DNA of 64,000 nucleotides. Origin: Pseudomonadota bacterium (lineage in GTDB: Bacteria; Pseudomonadota; Alphaproteobacteria; Rickettsiales; Midichloriaceae). The notes beneath the pieces were generated by a model. That model did not search any database. It had not been told where the DNA came from and saw only the letters and a program-made list of their open reading frames with translations. The translations under genes and the position numbers were made by a program. The stretch is taken from the NCBI GenBank assembly GCA_018242185.1, contig JAFECK010000002.1, positions 24,279 through 88,278 of the forward strand, in the 5' to 3' direction. Positions 18,127 to 27,363 of the stretch are shown in pieces; within the stretch, counting starts at the first letter, position 1; each line of letters begins with the position of its first letter.

Positions 18127-21100
18127 ATGCAAGAGAACCTGCAGAACCGGCACAGTACGCCCCTTAAACCCTCTAATCAAACCATTTGGCATATTCCATT
18201 CCCAGGAACCGAGAGCTTTCAATTATCACTACTGGCTAAGCAATATAATAAATTACTCTATATATGCGCTGATGAACGGGAGATTGAGGCTATTACCAAC
18301 AATCTCGCCTTCCTTATTCCTAGTACTCAAGTGCATATCTTACCTGCTTGGGACGGCATGCCGTATGACATAACTTCGCCAAAGGCACAGGTGCTCCTTA
18401 ATAGAGTCAACACTCTCACAGCCCTTGCCAATCCTAGCAGCACAGGCATATTTATCACCTCTATCGCTGGTATTATTCAAAGAGTGCCTAGCAAGCAGAA
18501 TTTGCTATATGGACAACAAACGCTACAGGTCAAACATAAGTATGATCGCCAGACACTCCTGAATCAACTGTATGAATACGGCTATCAACGCTCACCAGTA
18601 GCTGTCAACATTGGGGAGATGGCCGTGAGGGGGCATGTTATCGATATCATTAATAATAGCGAATATGGTATCAGACTGGATTTCCTTGGCAACACACTAG
18701 AACAGATCAAGCGCTTTGACACGCAAACCCAGCTAAGCAATGGCCAGGAGCGTAATGTCACCCTTTCACATTTGAGTGAGCTGATTTTCAATAAAAAAAC
18801 TTTAGGACAGTTTGAGGTTAACTACTATAAGCACTTCCACACCCCAAATTATGTAATATCTAATGCGATTTTGGAGGGGCGGCGCACAGCTGGTGCGGAG
18901 TATTTGCTACCGTTATTCTATGAGCAGCTATGCACTATAGAAGAATACTTACAAGAGGATGCGGCAATAGTGATCAATCATAATATTTGGGACAAGCTTG
19001 ATAAAAGACTTGAAAGCATCCAAGATCAATATCAACAGCGGCAAATCACCTCAAAAAGTCTGCCTTACCCTGCCCTCAAGCCCTCCACTTTATATATGGA
19101 TAAGCAAGAGATGTTAGACTTTGCATCCAAGCGGCAAGCGATATTATTCACCCCATGGAGTGAGCATAAAAGTCCGTTTAGAGCCGCTCCTAACCTAGCC
19201 CAAGTGGCGACTATGAAACAGACTTCAGTATTCGAGATATTACGAGAATACGTAGGTCGGGAACAGCAGATCTTAATCTCCTGTTTTAGCCAAGGGTCAA
19301 GAGAGCGAATGAAGGAAATATTGGCCAAACATGATCTCACTGCAGTTAAAGGTGATTCACGGGAGGAAGCGCTTGCAATAGGTAGAGGGGGCATCTGCTT
19401 AATTCTGATGAATTTGGACAAAGGTTTCGCTACTGATGGAGAAATTATTTTTAGTGAGCAGGATGTACTGGGCGAGCGTTTGAGCCGCTCTAGAAATGCT
19501 TATAAGGCTAATAAACGCTTTATGACGGAAGCGGTTTCGCTGCATCCTGGTGATATAGTCGTACATGTTGATCATGGAATCGGTAGATTTGCTGGGCTAT
19601 CTACAATGGATATTCAAGGTAAAACTAGAGATTTTATCAAACTGCTCTATGAGGACGATGATGTGCTTTACGTACCAGTAGAGAACTTTGATCTGATCAG
19701 CAAATATGCTGAAGAGCTTACTGTTTCTCTAGATAAACTTGGTAGCAGTAGTTGGCAAAATCGTAAAAGCCGCCTAAAGCAGCGAATTAAGCTAGCAGCA
19801 GCGGAGCTTATTAAAACCGCTGCCAAACGTGCAACCCAACAAGCCCCTATTTTAGAGGCGATACCGGAGATGTATACCAAGTTCTGCGAGCGTTTTCCTT
19901 ATGTTGAAACTGAAGATCAAATGCGCGCAATTGATGATGTGTTAGCTGACCTGGTCTCTGGACGACCTACTGATAGGTTGGTATGTGGGGACGTTGGTTT
20001 TGGTAAAACAGAAGTAGCTATGCGCGCTGCCTGTGCAGTCACTCTTGCTGATTCCCCAATGCAAGTAGCAATTGTTGTGCCCACTACCCTGCTGGCGCGG
20101 CAGCATTATTATAGCTTTAGTGAACGGTTTAAAGGCTTACCAGTACGCATCGCCCAGCTTTCTAAGTTTGTGAATGCCAAAGATGCAAAAGTGGTCAAGC
20201 AAGGCATGGCTGATGGTTCTGTAGACATAGTAATTGGCACTCATGCTCTGCTCAGCAAATCTATAGTATTTAAGAGGCTTGGCTTAGTGATAGTTGATGA
20301 AGAACAGCATTTTGGCGTGGCGCAGAAAGAGATACTTAAGAAACTACGTAATGATATCCATGTACTCACCTTATCAGCCACTCCTATTCCACGCACTCTC
20401 AACATGTCTCTCACAGGCGTAAAAGAGCTCAGCCTTATTGGCACACCACCAATTGATCGCTTGCCAATTCGTACTCAGGTGCTGCCGCAATTCGACCCTG
20501 TCGTGGTACGTGATGCCATACTGCGCGAGCATAGCCGCGGTGGTCGTACATTTTATGTAACCCCACAAATCTCTTATATGCCTGAGCTAGCGGCGCAAAT
20601 AATGGGCATAGCACCTGAGGTGAAGATAATCCAGGCGCACGGCCAGATGAGCTCTAGCCAGCTAGACAGTATTATGAATGATTTTTACGACGGTAAGTAC
20701 GATATTATGCTAAGCACGGCTATTGTTGAATCTGGGCTAGATATCCCAGCTGCTAATACAATTATCGTTGATCGTGCAGATCATTTCGGCCTTACCAAGT
20801 TATATCAAATCCGCGGGCGGGTTGGACGCGCCTCCAACCAGGGCTATGCTTATCTGATTGCCAGCGATAAGGTGAGTGAGATCGGCACAAAGCGGTTAGA
20901 AGTAATGGCAGCTTGCGATACGCTCGGCTCTGGGTTTAGTATAGCTAGCCAAGACATGGATATGCGCGGCTTTGGCAATATCTTAGGAGACGAGCAATCA
21001 GGCCATATCCGCGAAGTTGGTATTGAGTTATATCAAGACATGCTACAGAGCGCGATTGGTGAGATGACTGGGCATCAAGAATATGACCATGACTGGAGCC

Positions 21101-21537
21101 CTGTGCTTAATATCGGTTTATCTGCGCAAATTCCCGAGAGCTATATAAGTGATTCTAGCACGAGACTGGTGATTTATCGCCAGATCGCCAGAACCGAGAA
21201 CCAGAGGGAACTACAGGCATTGGCTATGGAGGTAATAGACCGCTTTGGCGCACCTTTACCTGAGGAGCTACAGGCTTTAGTGAAGATTGTAGAACTCAAA
21301 CAGCTGGCCAAATCCCGCTTCGTCTACAAAATTGAGCGAGGGCAAAAAGGGGTAGTATTCGCCTTGCGCCCAGATGCCAAGCTCGCAGAAGACGTGGTGA
21401 TCCGCTTGCTTGAGCGGTATGGCAACCGGCTGAAGCTAAAACCAGATGGTAAAATAGCGCTATTAGGCGATTATATAGGAGATGAGGCGTTTTTCAATGA
21501 CGTCCGTTGCTTCCTGGACGAGTTAGCTTCGGCGTAG
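18127..21537 (+). CDS. mfd: Transcription-repair coupling factor Mfd
   Basis: Mfd displaces RNA polymerase stalled at DNA lesions and recruits UvrA through its UvrB-like N-terminus. At 1136 residues it is full length. The RNA-polymerase-interacting domain begins near 470 (HPGDIVVHVDHGIGRFAGL). Helicase motifs follow: Walker A GDVGFGKTE near 620, DEEQ box VDEEQHFGV near 722, LSATPIPRTL, then the translocation motif region QIRGRVGRASNQGYAYL and the C-terminal TRCF domain. The orphan hairpin gene precedes it; a strong hairpin terminator follows. It works with nucleotide excision repair genes that are not in this window; the photolyase at 30233 provides a second UV-damage route. Confidence 0.97.
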   Translation: MQENLQNRHSTPLKPSNQTIWHIPFPGTESFQLSLLAKQYNKLLYICADEREIEAITNNLAFLIPSTQVHILPAWDGMPYDITSPKAQVLLNRVNTLTALANPSSTGIFITSIAGIIQRVPSKQNLLYGQQTLQVKHKYDRQTLLNQLYEYGYQRSPVAVNIGEMAVRGHVIDIINNSEYGIRLDFLGNTLEQIKRFDTQTQLSNGQERNVTLSHLSELIFNKKTLGQFEVNYYKHFHTPNYVISNAILEGRRTAGAEYLLPLFYEQLCTIEEYLQEDAAIVINHNIWDKLDKRLESIQDQYQQRQITSKSLPYPALKPSTLYMDKQEMLDFASKRQAILFTPWSEHKSPFRAAPNLAQVATMKQTSVFEILREYVGREQQILISCFSQGSRERMKEILAKHDLTAVKGDSREEALAIGRGGICLILMNLDKGFATDGEIIFSEQDVLGERLSRSRNAYKANKRFMTEAVSLHPGDIVVHVDHGIGRFAGLSTMDIQGKTRDFIKLLYEDDDVLYVPVENFDLISKYAEELTVSLDKLGSSSWQNRKSRLKQRIKLAAAELIKTAAKRATQQAPILEAIPEMYTKFCERFPYVETEDQMRAIDDVLADLVSGRPTDRLVCGDVGFGKTEVAMRAACAVTLADSPMQVAIVVPTTLLARQHYYSFSERFKGLPVRIAQLSKFVNAKDAKVVKQGMADGSVDIVIGTHALLSKSIVFKRLGLVIVDEEQHFGVAQKEILKKLRNDIHVLTLSATPIPRTLNMSLTGVKELSLIGTPPIDRLPIRTQVLPQFDPVVVRDAILREHSRGGRTFYVTPQISYMPELAAQIMGIAPEVKIIQAHGQMSSSQLDSIMNDFYDGKYDIMLSTAIVESGLDIPAANTIIVDRADHFGLTKLYQIRGRVGRASNQGYAYLIASDKVSEIGTKRLEVMAACDTLGSGFSIASQDMDMRGFGNILGDEQSGHIREVGIELYQDMLQSAIGEMTGHQEYDHDWSPVLNIGLSAQIPESYISDSSTRLVIYRQIARTENQRELQALAMEVIDRFGAPLPEELQALVKIVELKQLAKSRFVYKIERGQKGVVFALRPDAKLAEDVVIRLLERYGNRLKLKPDGKIALLGDYIGDEAFFNDVRCFLDELASA

Positions 21538-21581
21538 ACAACCAGTTTGAAATATTTGATAAAAATGGTCAGAATATAAGC

Positions 21582-21618
21582 AAAGACCCCGCGGGAGCAT
21601 ATCTCTCACGGGGTCTTT
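21582..21618 (+). terminator. Terminator after mfd
   Basis: AAAGACCCCG (21582-21591) pairs with CGGGGTCTTT (21609-21618), extended inward by GGGAG/CTCTC, and a T-rich stretch follows. It lies between two converging genes and may serve both, though the T tract is better on the plus strand. Confidence 0.85.
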
Positions 21619-21633
21619 TCTAGTTTTTCTTCA

Positions 21634-22584
21634 CTAAGCCGCCATCTGAGCAGATTGCTCTGGAGCAGTTTGTTTATTGAAGAAGCTCTCTATTTGTTTT
21701 GCTACATACGGAGCGAAGATTATAGTAGCAAGCAGCGAGCTTCCTATAACATGCAGAGACAGATCTTCGCCTATTGGCTGTAGCGCCGCAGCAACTAAAG
21801 TTAACCCGCCTGAAACTACGACAGTGGACGCAGATTTGGCAAAGTGAGGTGAACGTAGGTATAACGCGGCTGGCGAAACTTTCTTATCTTCAGTCGTATC
21901 AGGTTCTGCTGAGTACTTATATGCCGAAACTACGAATAACACCGAGATACCCAAGAAGTGGGCTGTCATCATATTACCGAATGCATGTTCATAAGTCACC
22001 ATCAGGCCTTGCTCTACTAAAGCAGCATTGCGAGTAGCAGCTAGCAGATAGCCAGCGAGCACTCCGCCACCAAAACATAGGCAAATGTCTTGACGCTCTG
22101 CTGCCCATCTGCGGATACCGCTAAATAAGCCGCCACTTAGAGAAGTGCCGGAGAGCAAGCTCTGATAATAAGCACTTACCGCCCGCTGCTGTGTGTGCAT
22201 CATTTGAAGAAACTCGCCATCTTTCTCTTTAGCCAATCCACCTTTGAGCAACATTTTCTCTGAATATTCCATGCAGGTATATGTGTCTTTATTTTCTTCA
22301 GGGAACAAGTAGTATCTTTTTTCCGCACCTTTTGTCTCATTATACGCTACATAAAATGCCCTTTGGTCTTGGGTTACGTCCTTTGCGACAAACTTACCAC
22401 CTTCTATCAGGTAAGAGACAGCTCCATCAACCTTAACATTCTCCCCATTTATCACCAGCTTATTAGGACTCCACTTTACCCCTTGCGAAAGTACCACCCT
22501 CTCCCCATCTATTTTCATCTGCACACTTACCAACTCTATCTTCGCAGCAGCGGACTGTGCAAAAGTGTTACCATCATATTTCAT
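21634..22584 (-). CDS. Orphan multi-helix membrane protein, paralogue of the adjacent gene (316 aa)
   Basis: A 316-residue protein without a recognised family. Residues 1-160 are soluble and beta-rich, containing RYYLFPEENKDTYTCMEYSE. Two hydrophobic pairs follow: about 170-185 with 205-225 (CFGGGVLAGYLLAAT; FLGISVLFVVSAYKY), then, after a charged loop, 255-275 and 280-300. The same plan, and the motif YYL(F/L) followed by a Tyr and LLK, occur in the gene just upstream, so the two are probably diverged tandem duplicates. The ribosome binding site GAGGAA lies before the ATG. It is 39 bp downstream of its paralogue and very likely co-transcribed from the promoter at 23513-23542. The mfd terminator separates it from mfd. 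Confidence 0.7.
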   Translation of the reverse strand: MKYDGNTFAQSAAAKIELVSVQMKIDGERVVLSQGVKWSPNKLVINGENVKVDGAVSYLIEGGKFVAKDVTQDQRAFYVAYNETKGAEKRYYLFPEENKDTYTCMEYSEKMLLKGGLAKEKDGEFLQMMHTQQRAVSAYYQSLLSGTSLSGGLFSGIRRWAAERQDICLCFGGGVLAGYLLAATRNAALVEQGLMVTYEHAFGNMMTAHFLGISVLFVVSAYKYSAEPDTTEDKKVSPAALYLRSPHFAKSASTVVVSGGLTLVAAALQPIGEDLSLHVIGSSLLATIIFAPYVAKQIESFFNKQTAPEQSAQMAA

Positions 22585-22623
22585 AAAAAATTCCTCAATA
22601 AAATTATATTTATTACCAAAACT

Positions 22624-23478
22624 CTACCTTACCTGCCCTACAGACTCATCCTTGTGGCACCAATCCACCATAGATTTGGTGTAGATAGCCAACTCCGAAG
22701 AGAGCGCCATAGAATACACACCGGCTGCCATCACTCCAACTACTTGTCCGATAGTACTATCAGCCACATTCGCTACACTTGACATAACCGCTGTAGTCGC
22801 ACCAAAGAGGATCAACATAGCCAACATCTGCGCCATCTCACGAGAATGTAGAATACGAGAAAATTCGCCGCTTGCAAAGAAGTTTTTTTCCTCTTCATCT
22901 TTTGTCGAGGCTTTTTTGCACTCAGCTTCATACCGATCTCTGATACTTTTAATACCACCACTTCTGTCTAGGTAGTGATGAGCGTTCCAGGCAGCTGCAG
23001 CCACTAGACCAACAAAAGAAACCATTGAAGCCGCTCCTGCTGCTTGAGAGGCGGTTATCGCAAAATCGGTAGTTCCTTGCATCAGCGAAGCTGCGCCCAA
23101 AAACATCAACCCACTCCCCATACCTACACAATAAGCAGCAATACTAGGACGATCAGCCCTGTAGTAGACATCCAGCATCATTTTCTTCAGCCATTCATCC
23201 TTGCCTATGCGGATAACCGCATACTCATCTCCCTCTCTTTTCAGAAGGTAGTAGTTAAACTTTTCATCTGCAGCAGTGATAACTTCTTGATCCCCAAAAA
23301 GCCCAGGCCGCTGCCACATAGCAGTAATTGATACCGGCATTTCCACAAGCGCATTAGTTCCGCTTTGTATGACAATCCTATTCGTCTCATTACGCTCATC
23401 TGCATTCAACAACACACCTATTGCGGCCCCAACCTTACCCACAAACGGGAAGCCACGTACACCAAACTGTTTTTTCAT
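22624..23478 (-). CDS. Orphan multi-helix membrane protein, first gene of the tandem pair (284 aa)
   Basis: A 284-residue protein without a recognised family. A soluble N-terminal part includes FNYYLLKREGDEYAVIRIG, then come a hydrophobic pair near 118-137 and 145-165, a charged linker (ECKKASTKDEEEKNF), and a second pair near 218-235 and 242-262. It shares organisation and a weak sequence motif with the downstream gene. There is no signal peptide. The ribosome binding site GAGGATGTT precedes the ATG, and a good promoter is placed about 30 bp upstream. Function is unknown; a bitopic or hairpin inner-membrane protein is the most that can be said. Confidence 0.7.
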   Translation of the reverse strand: MKKQFGVRGFPFVGKVGAAIGVLLNADERNETNRIVIQSGTNALVEMPVSITAMWQRPGLFGDQEVITAADEKFNYYLLKREGDEYAVIRIGKDEWLKKMMLDVYYRADRPSIAAYCVGMGSGLMFLGAASLMQGTTDFAITASQAAGAASMVSFVGLVAAAAWNAHHYLDRSGGIKSIRDRYEAECKKASTKDEEEKNFFASGEFSRILHSREMAQMLAMLILFGATTAVMSSVANVADSTIGQVVGVMAAGVYSMALSSELAIYTKSMVDWCHKDESVGQVR

Positions 23479-23512
23479 AACATCCTCATAAATCTTCTAT
23501 ACCGACAACCGG

Positions 23513-23542
23513 ATTATACCACAACCGGATATGAGTATGCAA
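23513..23542 (-). promoter_or_regulatory. Promoter of the tandem membrane-protein operon
   Basis: On the minus strand TTGCAT (23542-23537) and a perfect TATAAT (23518-23513) are 18 bp apart, with TGTGG before the -10. A 10-base direct repeat, ACAACCGGAT, occurs at 23505-23514 and 23521-23530 (plus-strand reading), at the start point and in the spacer, and could be a regulator site. Confidence 0.6.
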
Positions 23543-23605
23543 TAAATTTTTTAAGCTTATTAGAGAAGCTTTTACCCATATTTCTCATAAAACCTACATA
23601 TTATA

Positions 23606-24757
23606 TTAGCGCGTTACTTGCTTATATAACTTCAAAGTTTTATCGCACATCCGTGCAGTGCTGTAACTCATCTCCACACTACGCAATGCATTCCTCTTGA
23701 TCTCTTCTGCAACCGCCTCATCTAACTCCAGAATTTGATCTAGTATAGCAGCTGCTGCCATCGGATCTGCTACCGGTATAAAATAACCATTATTGCCATG
23801 TTCTATAGTATACATCGCGCCACCATGCTCAGTGGCCACTGTTATCTTGCTCATACTTTGCGCCTCCACAATTGTGCGACCAAATGCTTCTGGCTCCTGT
23901 GAGGTGGATAACACCACATCCACAACTGAATAAAGGGCCGGCATATCCCTGTAATGCTGCTTGATAATCACGCGGTCTTCAAGACCATAGCTCTTGATTA
24001 ATTCATGGATCTGGCGCATATACTTATCGTGATCCGGCGTATATAAACCAACCATGTAACACACATAGTTTCGGTTACGCATGGCCCGCAAAATCTCCAG
24101 TAAGTACGCATGCCCCTTCCAGCGAGTAAACCGAGCAGGCAGTAAGAACTTAACCATCTTATTGGTTTTAGCGCCAATTTCTAAATGCCCTGCGGCAGCT
24201 TTAATCCTCGTTTTACTCATTTTTTCTGGCGCAAATTCCTCTAAGTCCACCCCACGGTTAATCACCACGACGTTTTGCATATTATGGGAATAAGTATCCC
24301 TAATATGCTCGAAAATAAAAGGCGAAATCGCGATCACTTTCTCACTTTTCAACATAGATTTGTTGTATAACCTCTTAATCCACCATTTAGCGCCATAAGT
24401 GCCATGGAATGTGGTGATGAATTTACACTTAGTAAGCAACCTAGCAAACCGGCTACTCCAGGCAGGAGCTCTCGATCTTGCGTGAATAATATTCACATCA
24501 TTCTGCTTAATGATACGACGTAATCTTTTGATATTGCGGAAGATTTCTACAGGGTTTTTGCTATCTACAGGTAAGACAATATGTTTAGTGCCTAACTTTT
24601 CTAGCTCTGGTACCATAGCCCCGCCAGCAGAACAGACAATGCTCTGATACCCGGCATCATGTAAGGCTTTGGCAATCTCCAACACCCCACGCTCAACGCC
24701 ACCTGCATCTAATCTAGGTACTACCTGCAATACTGTAATACTTTCTTTATTTCCCAT
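23606..24757 (-). CDS. Glycosyltransferase family 4
   Basis: A 383-residue GT-B fold glycosyltransferase. The N-terminal acceptor domain starts ITVLQVVPRLDAGGVERGVLE, the usual glycine-rich GT4 opening. The C-terminal nucleotide-sugar domain has LLPARFTRWKGHAYLLEI and the E-x7-E motif in EPEAFGRTIVEAQS. GT4 enzymes transfer sugars with retention, commonly in LPS core or polysaccharide synthesis at the cytoplasmic face of the membrane; the sugar and acceptor cannot be read from sequence. It lies 18 bp downstream of the protease gene on the same strand and is probably translated from the same message, although no other polysaccharide gene is nearby. Confidence 0.9.
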   Translation of the reverse strand: MGNKESITVLQVVPRLDAGGVERGVLEIAKALHDAGYQSIVCSAGGAMVPELEKLGTKHIVLPVDSKNPVEIFRNIKRLRRIIKQNDVNIIHARSRAPAWSSRFARLLTKCKFITTFHGTYGAKWWIKRLYNKSMLKSEKVIAISPFIFEHIRDTYSHNMQNVVVINRGVDLEEFAPEKMSKTRIKAAAGHLEIGAKTNKMVKFLLPARFTRWKGHAYLLEILRAMRNRNYVCYMVGLYTPDHDKYMRQIHELIKSYGLEDRVIIKQHYRDMPALYSVVDVVLSTSQEPEAFGRTIVEAQSMSKITVATEHGGAMYTIEHGNNGYFIPVADPMAAAAILDQILELDEAVAEEIKRNALRSVEMSYSTARMCDKTLKLYKQVTR

Positions 24758-24775
24758 TTTATCTGCATCACCCCA

Positions 24776-26218
24776 TCATTGCTTCAGATTGATCCACACA
24801 AAGTGGGCACCAAGGCCATTAGCCACTAGCAGTGCCGCTGTATTTACTCCACGCTTCTGTAAGGATGAGATCTTGTCTTTCAAGTCATTCACAGAAGCCA
24901 CCTTATCTTGCTGATTAATCTGTATGATCACATCTCCAGCTCTAATTCGTGCTTCGTAAGCAGGGCTATCAGGCAGCACCTTAAGCACCACCACGCCGTT
25001 GGTACCATTGGCTATGTTATACTTCTTCCTAATAGCATCATCGATGTTGCGCACCCTCATGCCTAAGATAGTAGTGGCATTTTTCTCATCCTTCTCGTTA
25101 TCCGCTTCATTATTACTATTCTTGTCATCATCGCTAATATCTGGCGGCATCTTACCTATAGTAACTTTTAATACCATAGGAGCACGATTACGGAACACCT
25201 CTAGCTCTATTTTTTGACCCGCCGACATCGCACCAATCATTTGGCTCAGCTTGCCGCTATTTACAACCGGCGCGCCATCAAGTTTGGTAATGATATCACC
25301 GACTTGTATGCCAGAGCTAGCAGCTGGACTACCTGGGGTTACTTCAGCGACCAAAGCGCCACCAGCACCATTTTTGCCAAATGTTTGCGCCATATCTTCG
25401 TTAACTGGCTGAATGCGCACACCTAACCAACCACGCAAAACTTGTCCTTTTTGCTTCAATTGCTCCAACACTGGTTTAGCAATATTAGCAGGTATTGCAA
25501 AACCTATCCCCACACTACCCCCAGAAGGAGATAGAATAATAGTGTTAATCCCAATCACTTCACCACCAACGTTTAACATTGGCCCACCTGAGTTACCGCG
25601 GTTTATTGCAGCATCTGTCTGTATGTAATCATCAAAGTTATTGCCTAAATACCTGGCTTTTGCTGAGATAATCCCAGCTGTTGCCGTACTAGACAAGCCA
25701 AATGGGCTACCAATGGTCAGTACCACATCACCCACACGCGCCTTTTCAGAATCGCCAAACTGTAAGTATGGTAATTGTTTGCTTGTCTCGATTTTGATTA
25801 GTGCTAGGTCTGTACGCTTATCCTTACCCGTAACTTTGGCTTTGTAGATTTTCTCACTACCATCGCTCAACATCACTTCCACCTCTTCAGCACTCTCTAC
25901 CACATGATAGTTAGTCACAATATAACCATCTGCACTAATAATAAATCCAGAACCTAAAGATTTAGCCTTACGTTTGCGTTCTGGAACACCTCTCTCTTTA
26001 CCTAATTCTCGTTCGAAAAAGTCAAATAGATCCATAGGCCCTTCCATAGGTAAATCACGAGAAGAAACGAGCTGTGTGCTACTAATATTCACAACGGCTG
26101 GGCTCACTCTATCTATAATATCCGCAAAACTATACGGAATAGATGCATGGGCCACACCCGCTGCAATAGGCCCAAATAAAGACATTAGAAGAATTAAAAC
26201 AAAAGAAAGGTATTTCAT
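24776..26218 (-). CDS. degP: Periplasmic DegP/HtrA-type serine protease (Do family)
   Basis: A 480-residue envelope protease-chaperone. A signal peptide (MKYLSFVLILLMSLFGPIAA) is followed by the trypsin-like domain with His105 (TNYHVVES), Asp137 (RTDLALI) and Ser210 (NRGNSGGPM), then two PDZ domains (around 290-370 with GWLGVRIQPV, and 400-480 with GVVVLKVLPDSPA). It degrades or refolds damaged envelope proteins. I use the ATG at 26218 because a GGGG ribosome binding sequence precedes it and a signal peptide follows at once. A longer open frame to 26296 would begin inside the terminator of the regulator gene. The glycosyltransferase gene follows in the same orientation. Confidence 0.93.
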   Translation of the reverse strand: MKYLSFVLILLMSLFGPIAAGVAHASIPYSFADIIDRVSPAVVNISSTQLVSSRDLPMEGPMDLFDFFERELGKERGVPERKRKAKSLGSGFIISADGYIVTNYHVVESAEEVEVMLSDGSEKIYKAKVTGKDKRTDLALIKIETSKQLPYLQFGDSEKARVGDVVLTIGSPFGLSSTATAGIISAKARYLGNNFDDYIQTDAAINRGNSGGPMLNVGGEVIGINTIILSPSGGSVGIGFAIPANIAKPVLEQLKQKGQVLRGWLGVRIQPVNEDMAQTFGKNGAGGALVAEVTPGSPAASSGIQVGDIITKLDGAPVVNSGKLSQMIGAMSAGQKIELEVFRNRAPMVLKVTIGKMPPDISDDDKNSNNEADNEKDEKNATTILGMRVRNIDDAIRKKYNIANGTNGVVVLKVLPDSPAYEARIRAGDVIIQINQQDKVASVNDLKDKISSLQKRGVNTAALLVANGLGAHFVWINLKQ

Positions 26219-26271
26219 ATATCCCCAATAAAGTTGTATTATTAGCATATAATATAACACTACCGAGATAT

Positions 26272-26310
26272 AAAAAAAACCACCAACGATATACACTGGC
26301 GGTTTTTTTA
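26272..26310 (-). terminator. Terminator of the PhoB-type regulator gene
   Basis: An A8/T7-flanked hairpin: AAAAAAACC.CCA pairs with TGG.GGTTTTTTT around a 10-11 base loop, with one A/C mismatch. Read on the minus strand it ends in a T run just after the regulator stop at 26335. Confidence 0.85.
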
Positions 26311-26334
26311 TCTATATAACTATATAGCTTACAA

Positions 26335-27102
26335 CTAAGCTGCTATTTCATCATCCTCTTCAGGGGAAGGAACTGTGATGGAACGCAGGGTGTAGCCAGC
26401 GAGACGGACAGTCTTAATCACATCCTCACCACTGGTACTATATTTCAGAAGAGACTTACGTAGCCTGGTGATATGCACATCAACTGTACGCGCACCCACA
26501 TATACGTCCGGACCCCAGATTTTGTCGATTAACATCTCGCGAGAAAGTACGCGGTTTGGCTGCTCTAGTAAAATCTGCAGAATTTGAAACTCGATTGGAG
26601 CAAGTTTGATATCTTGACCATTTCTGGTTACACTGTAGCTGCTCAAATCCATCTCTATATCAGCAAAACGAAGCACTTTACCAGAGAATGCTGGTCGCAT
26701 ACGGCGGAATACCGCTTTAATACGAGCAGCTAGCTCAGCTGGAGAGAACGGCTTCACGATATAATCGTCAGCACCGTGATCAAGACCAGTAATCCTATCA
26801 AATTCTTCACCTTTTGCGGAAACCATAATAATTGGGATATTAGCAGTTTCTGGACACTCACGTAGCATCCTACAAACTTCTATTCCAGAAACTCCTGGCA
26901 GCATACGGTCAAGCAGCACTAGATCAGGTTTATTGCTGAGCGCCTCTGTCATAGCATCTTCGCCATTATAAACCACGCGTACGCTATAACCGTCGCGCTG
27001 CAACCCGTACTTCAATACGGAAGCGATGCTTTCCTCATCCTCAACAATCATAATTGAAGGTTTAAGGACCTTGGTAGGGGTTTTGGTATTGTGGGTCGTC
27101 AT
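26335..27102 (-). CDS. phoB: PhoB-type response regulator (OmpR/PhoB family)
   Basis: A 255-residue two-component regulator. Receiver domain: acidic pair E21-D22, phospho-acceptor Asp65 (LVLLDRMLPG) and Lys117 (IVKPFSP). The winged-helix DNA-binding domain is at 150-245, with VGARTVDVHITRLRKSL as recognition helix, close to PhoB. PhoB controls phosphate starvation genes in other bacteria, but no phoR, pst or phoU is adjacent and the output here is not shown. The ATG at 27102 is preferred over that at 27114 because GAGGGA lies 6-9 bases before it. It is the only response regulator in the window and ends in a clear terminator. The C-terminal acidic tail (PSPEEDDEIAA) is an extension. Confidence 0.88.
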   Translation of the reverse strand: MTTHNTKTPTKVLKPSIMIVEDEESIASVLKYGLQRDGYSVRVVYNGEDAMTEALSNKPDLVLLDRMLPGVSGIEVCRMLRECPETANIPIIMVSAKGEEFDRITGLDHGADDYIVKPFSPAELAARIKAVFRRMRPAFSGKVLRFADIEMDLSSYSVTRNGQDIKLAPIEFQILQILLEQPNRVLSREMLIDKIWGPDVYVGARTVDVHITRLRKSLLKYSTSGEDVIKTVRLAGYTLRSITVPSPEEDDEIAA

Positions 27103-27363
27103 ATCTTCCCTCATTAAATTAAGTTAAACCATGCAAGGGATTGTACATCCCTTTGTTATAAATTGCAAGCGGTTAATTGAAACTTAATTCATTTTTATTG
27201 CGTATTTTTTCTTTTTTGATAATTAAGATTTTATTACAATGATCTCTAAGTCATCGTTTTATATATAGTATGTAGCGCCTAAAGAGCTTCGCAAAAGGCG
27301 TGCTCTTCTCATCATTTTAATGCGCACTATTTCTATATATTGCTTCTTTATTACAGATTATAA

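Noticed and set aside
23551-23575. AAGCTT hairpin as terminator of the glycosyltransferase.
   Set aside because: On the minus strand it is followed by A residues, not a T tract, and AAGCTT is self-complementary.
26219-26296. N-terminal extension of the DegP frame.
   Set aside because: It overlaps the terminator of the regulator gene, while the internal ATG has a ribosome binding site and a signal peptide.
27115-27363. Possible small RNA with short complementary segments around 27270-27310.
   Set aside because: The segments allow several competing weak stems and no promoter or terminator frames them.
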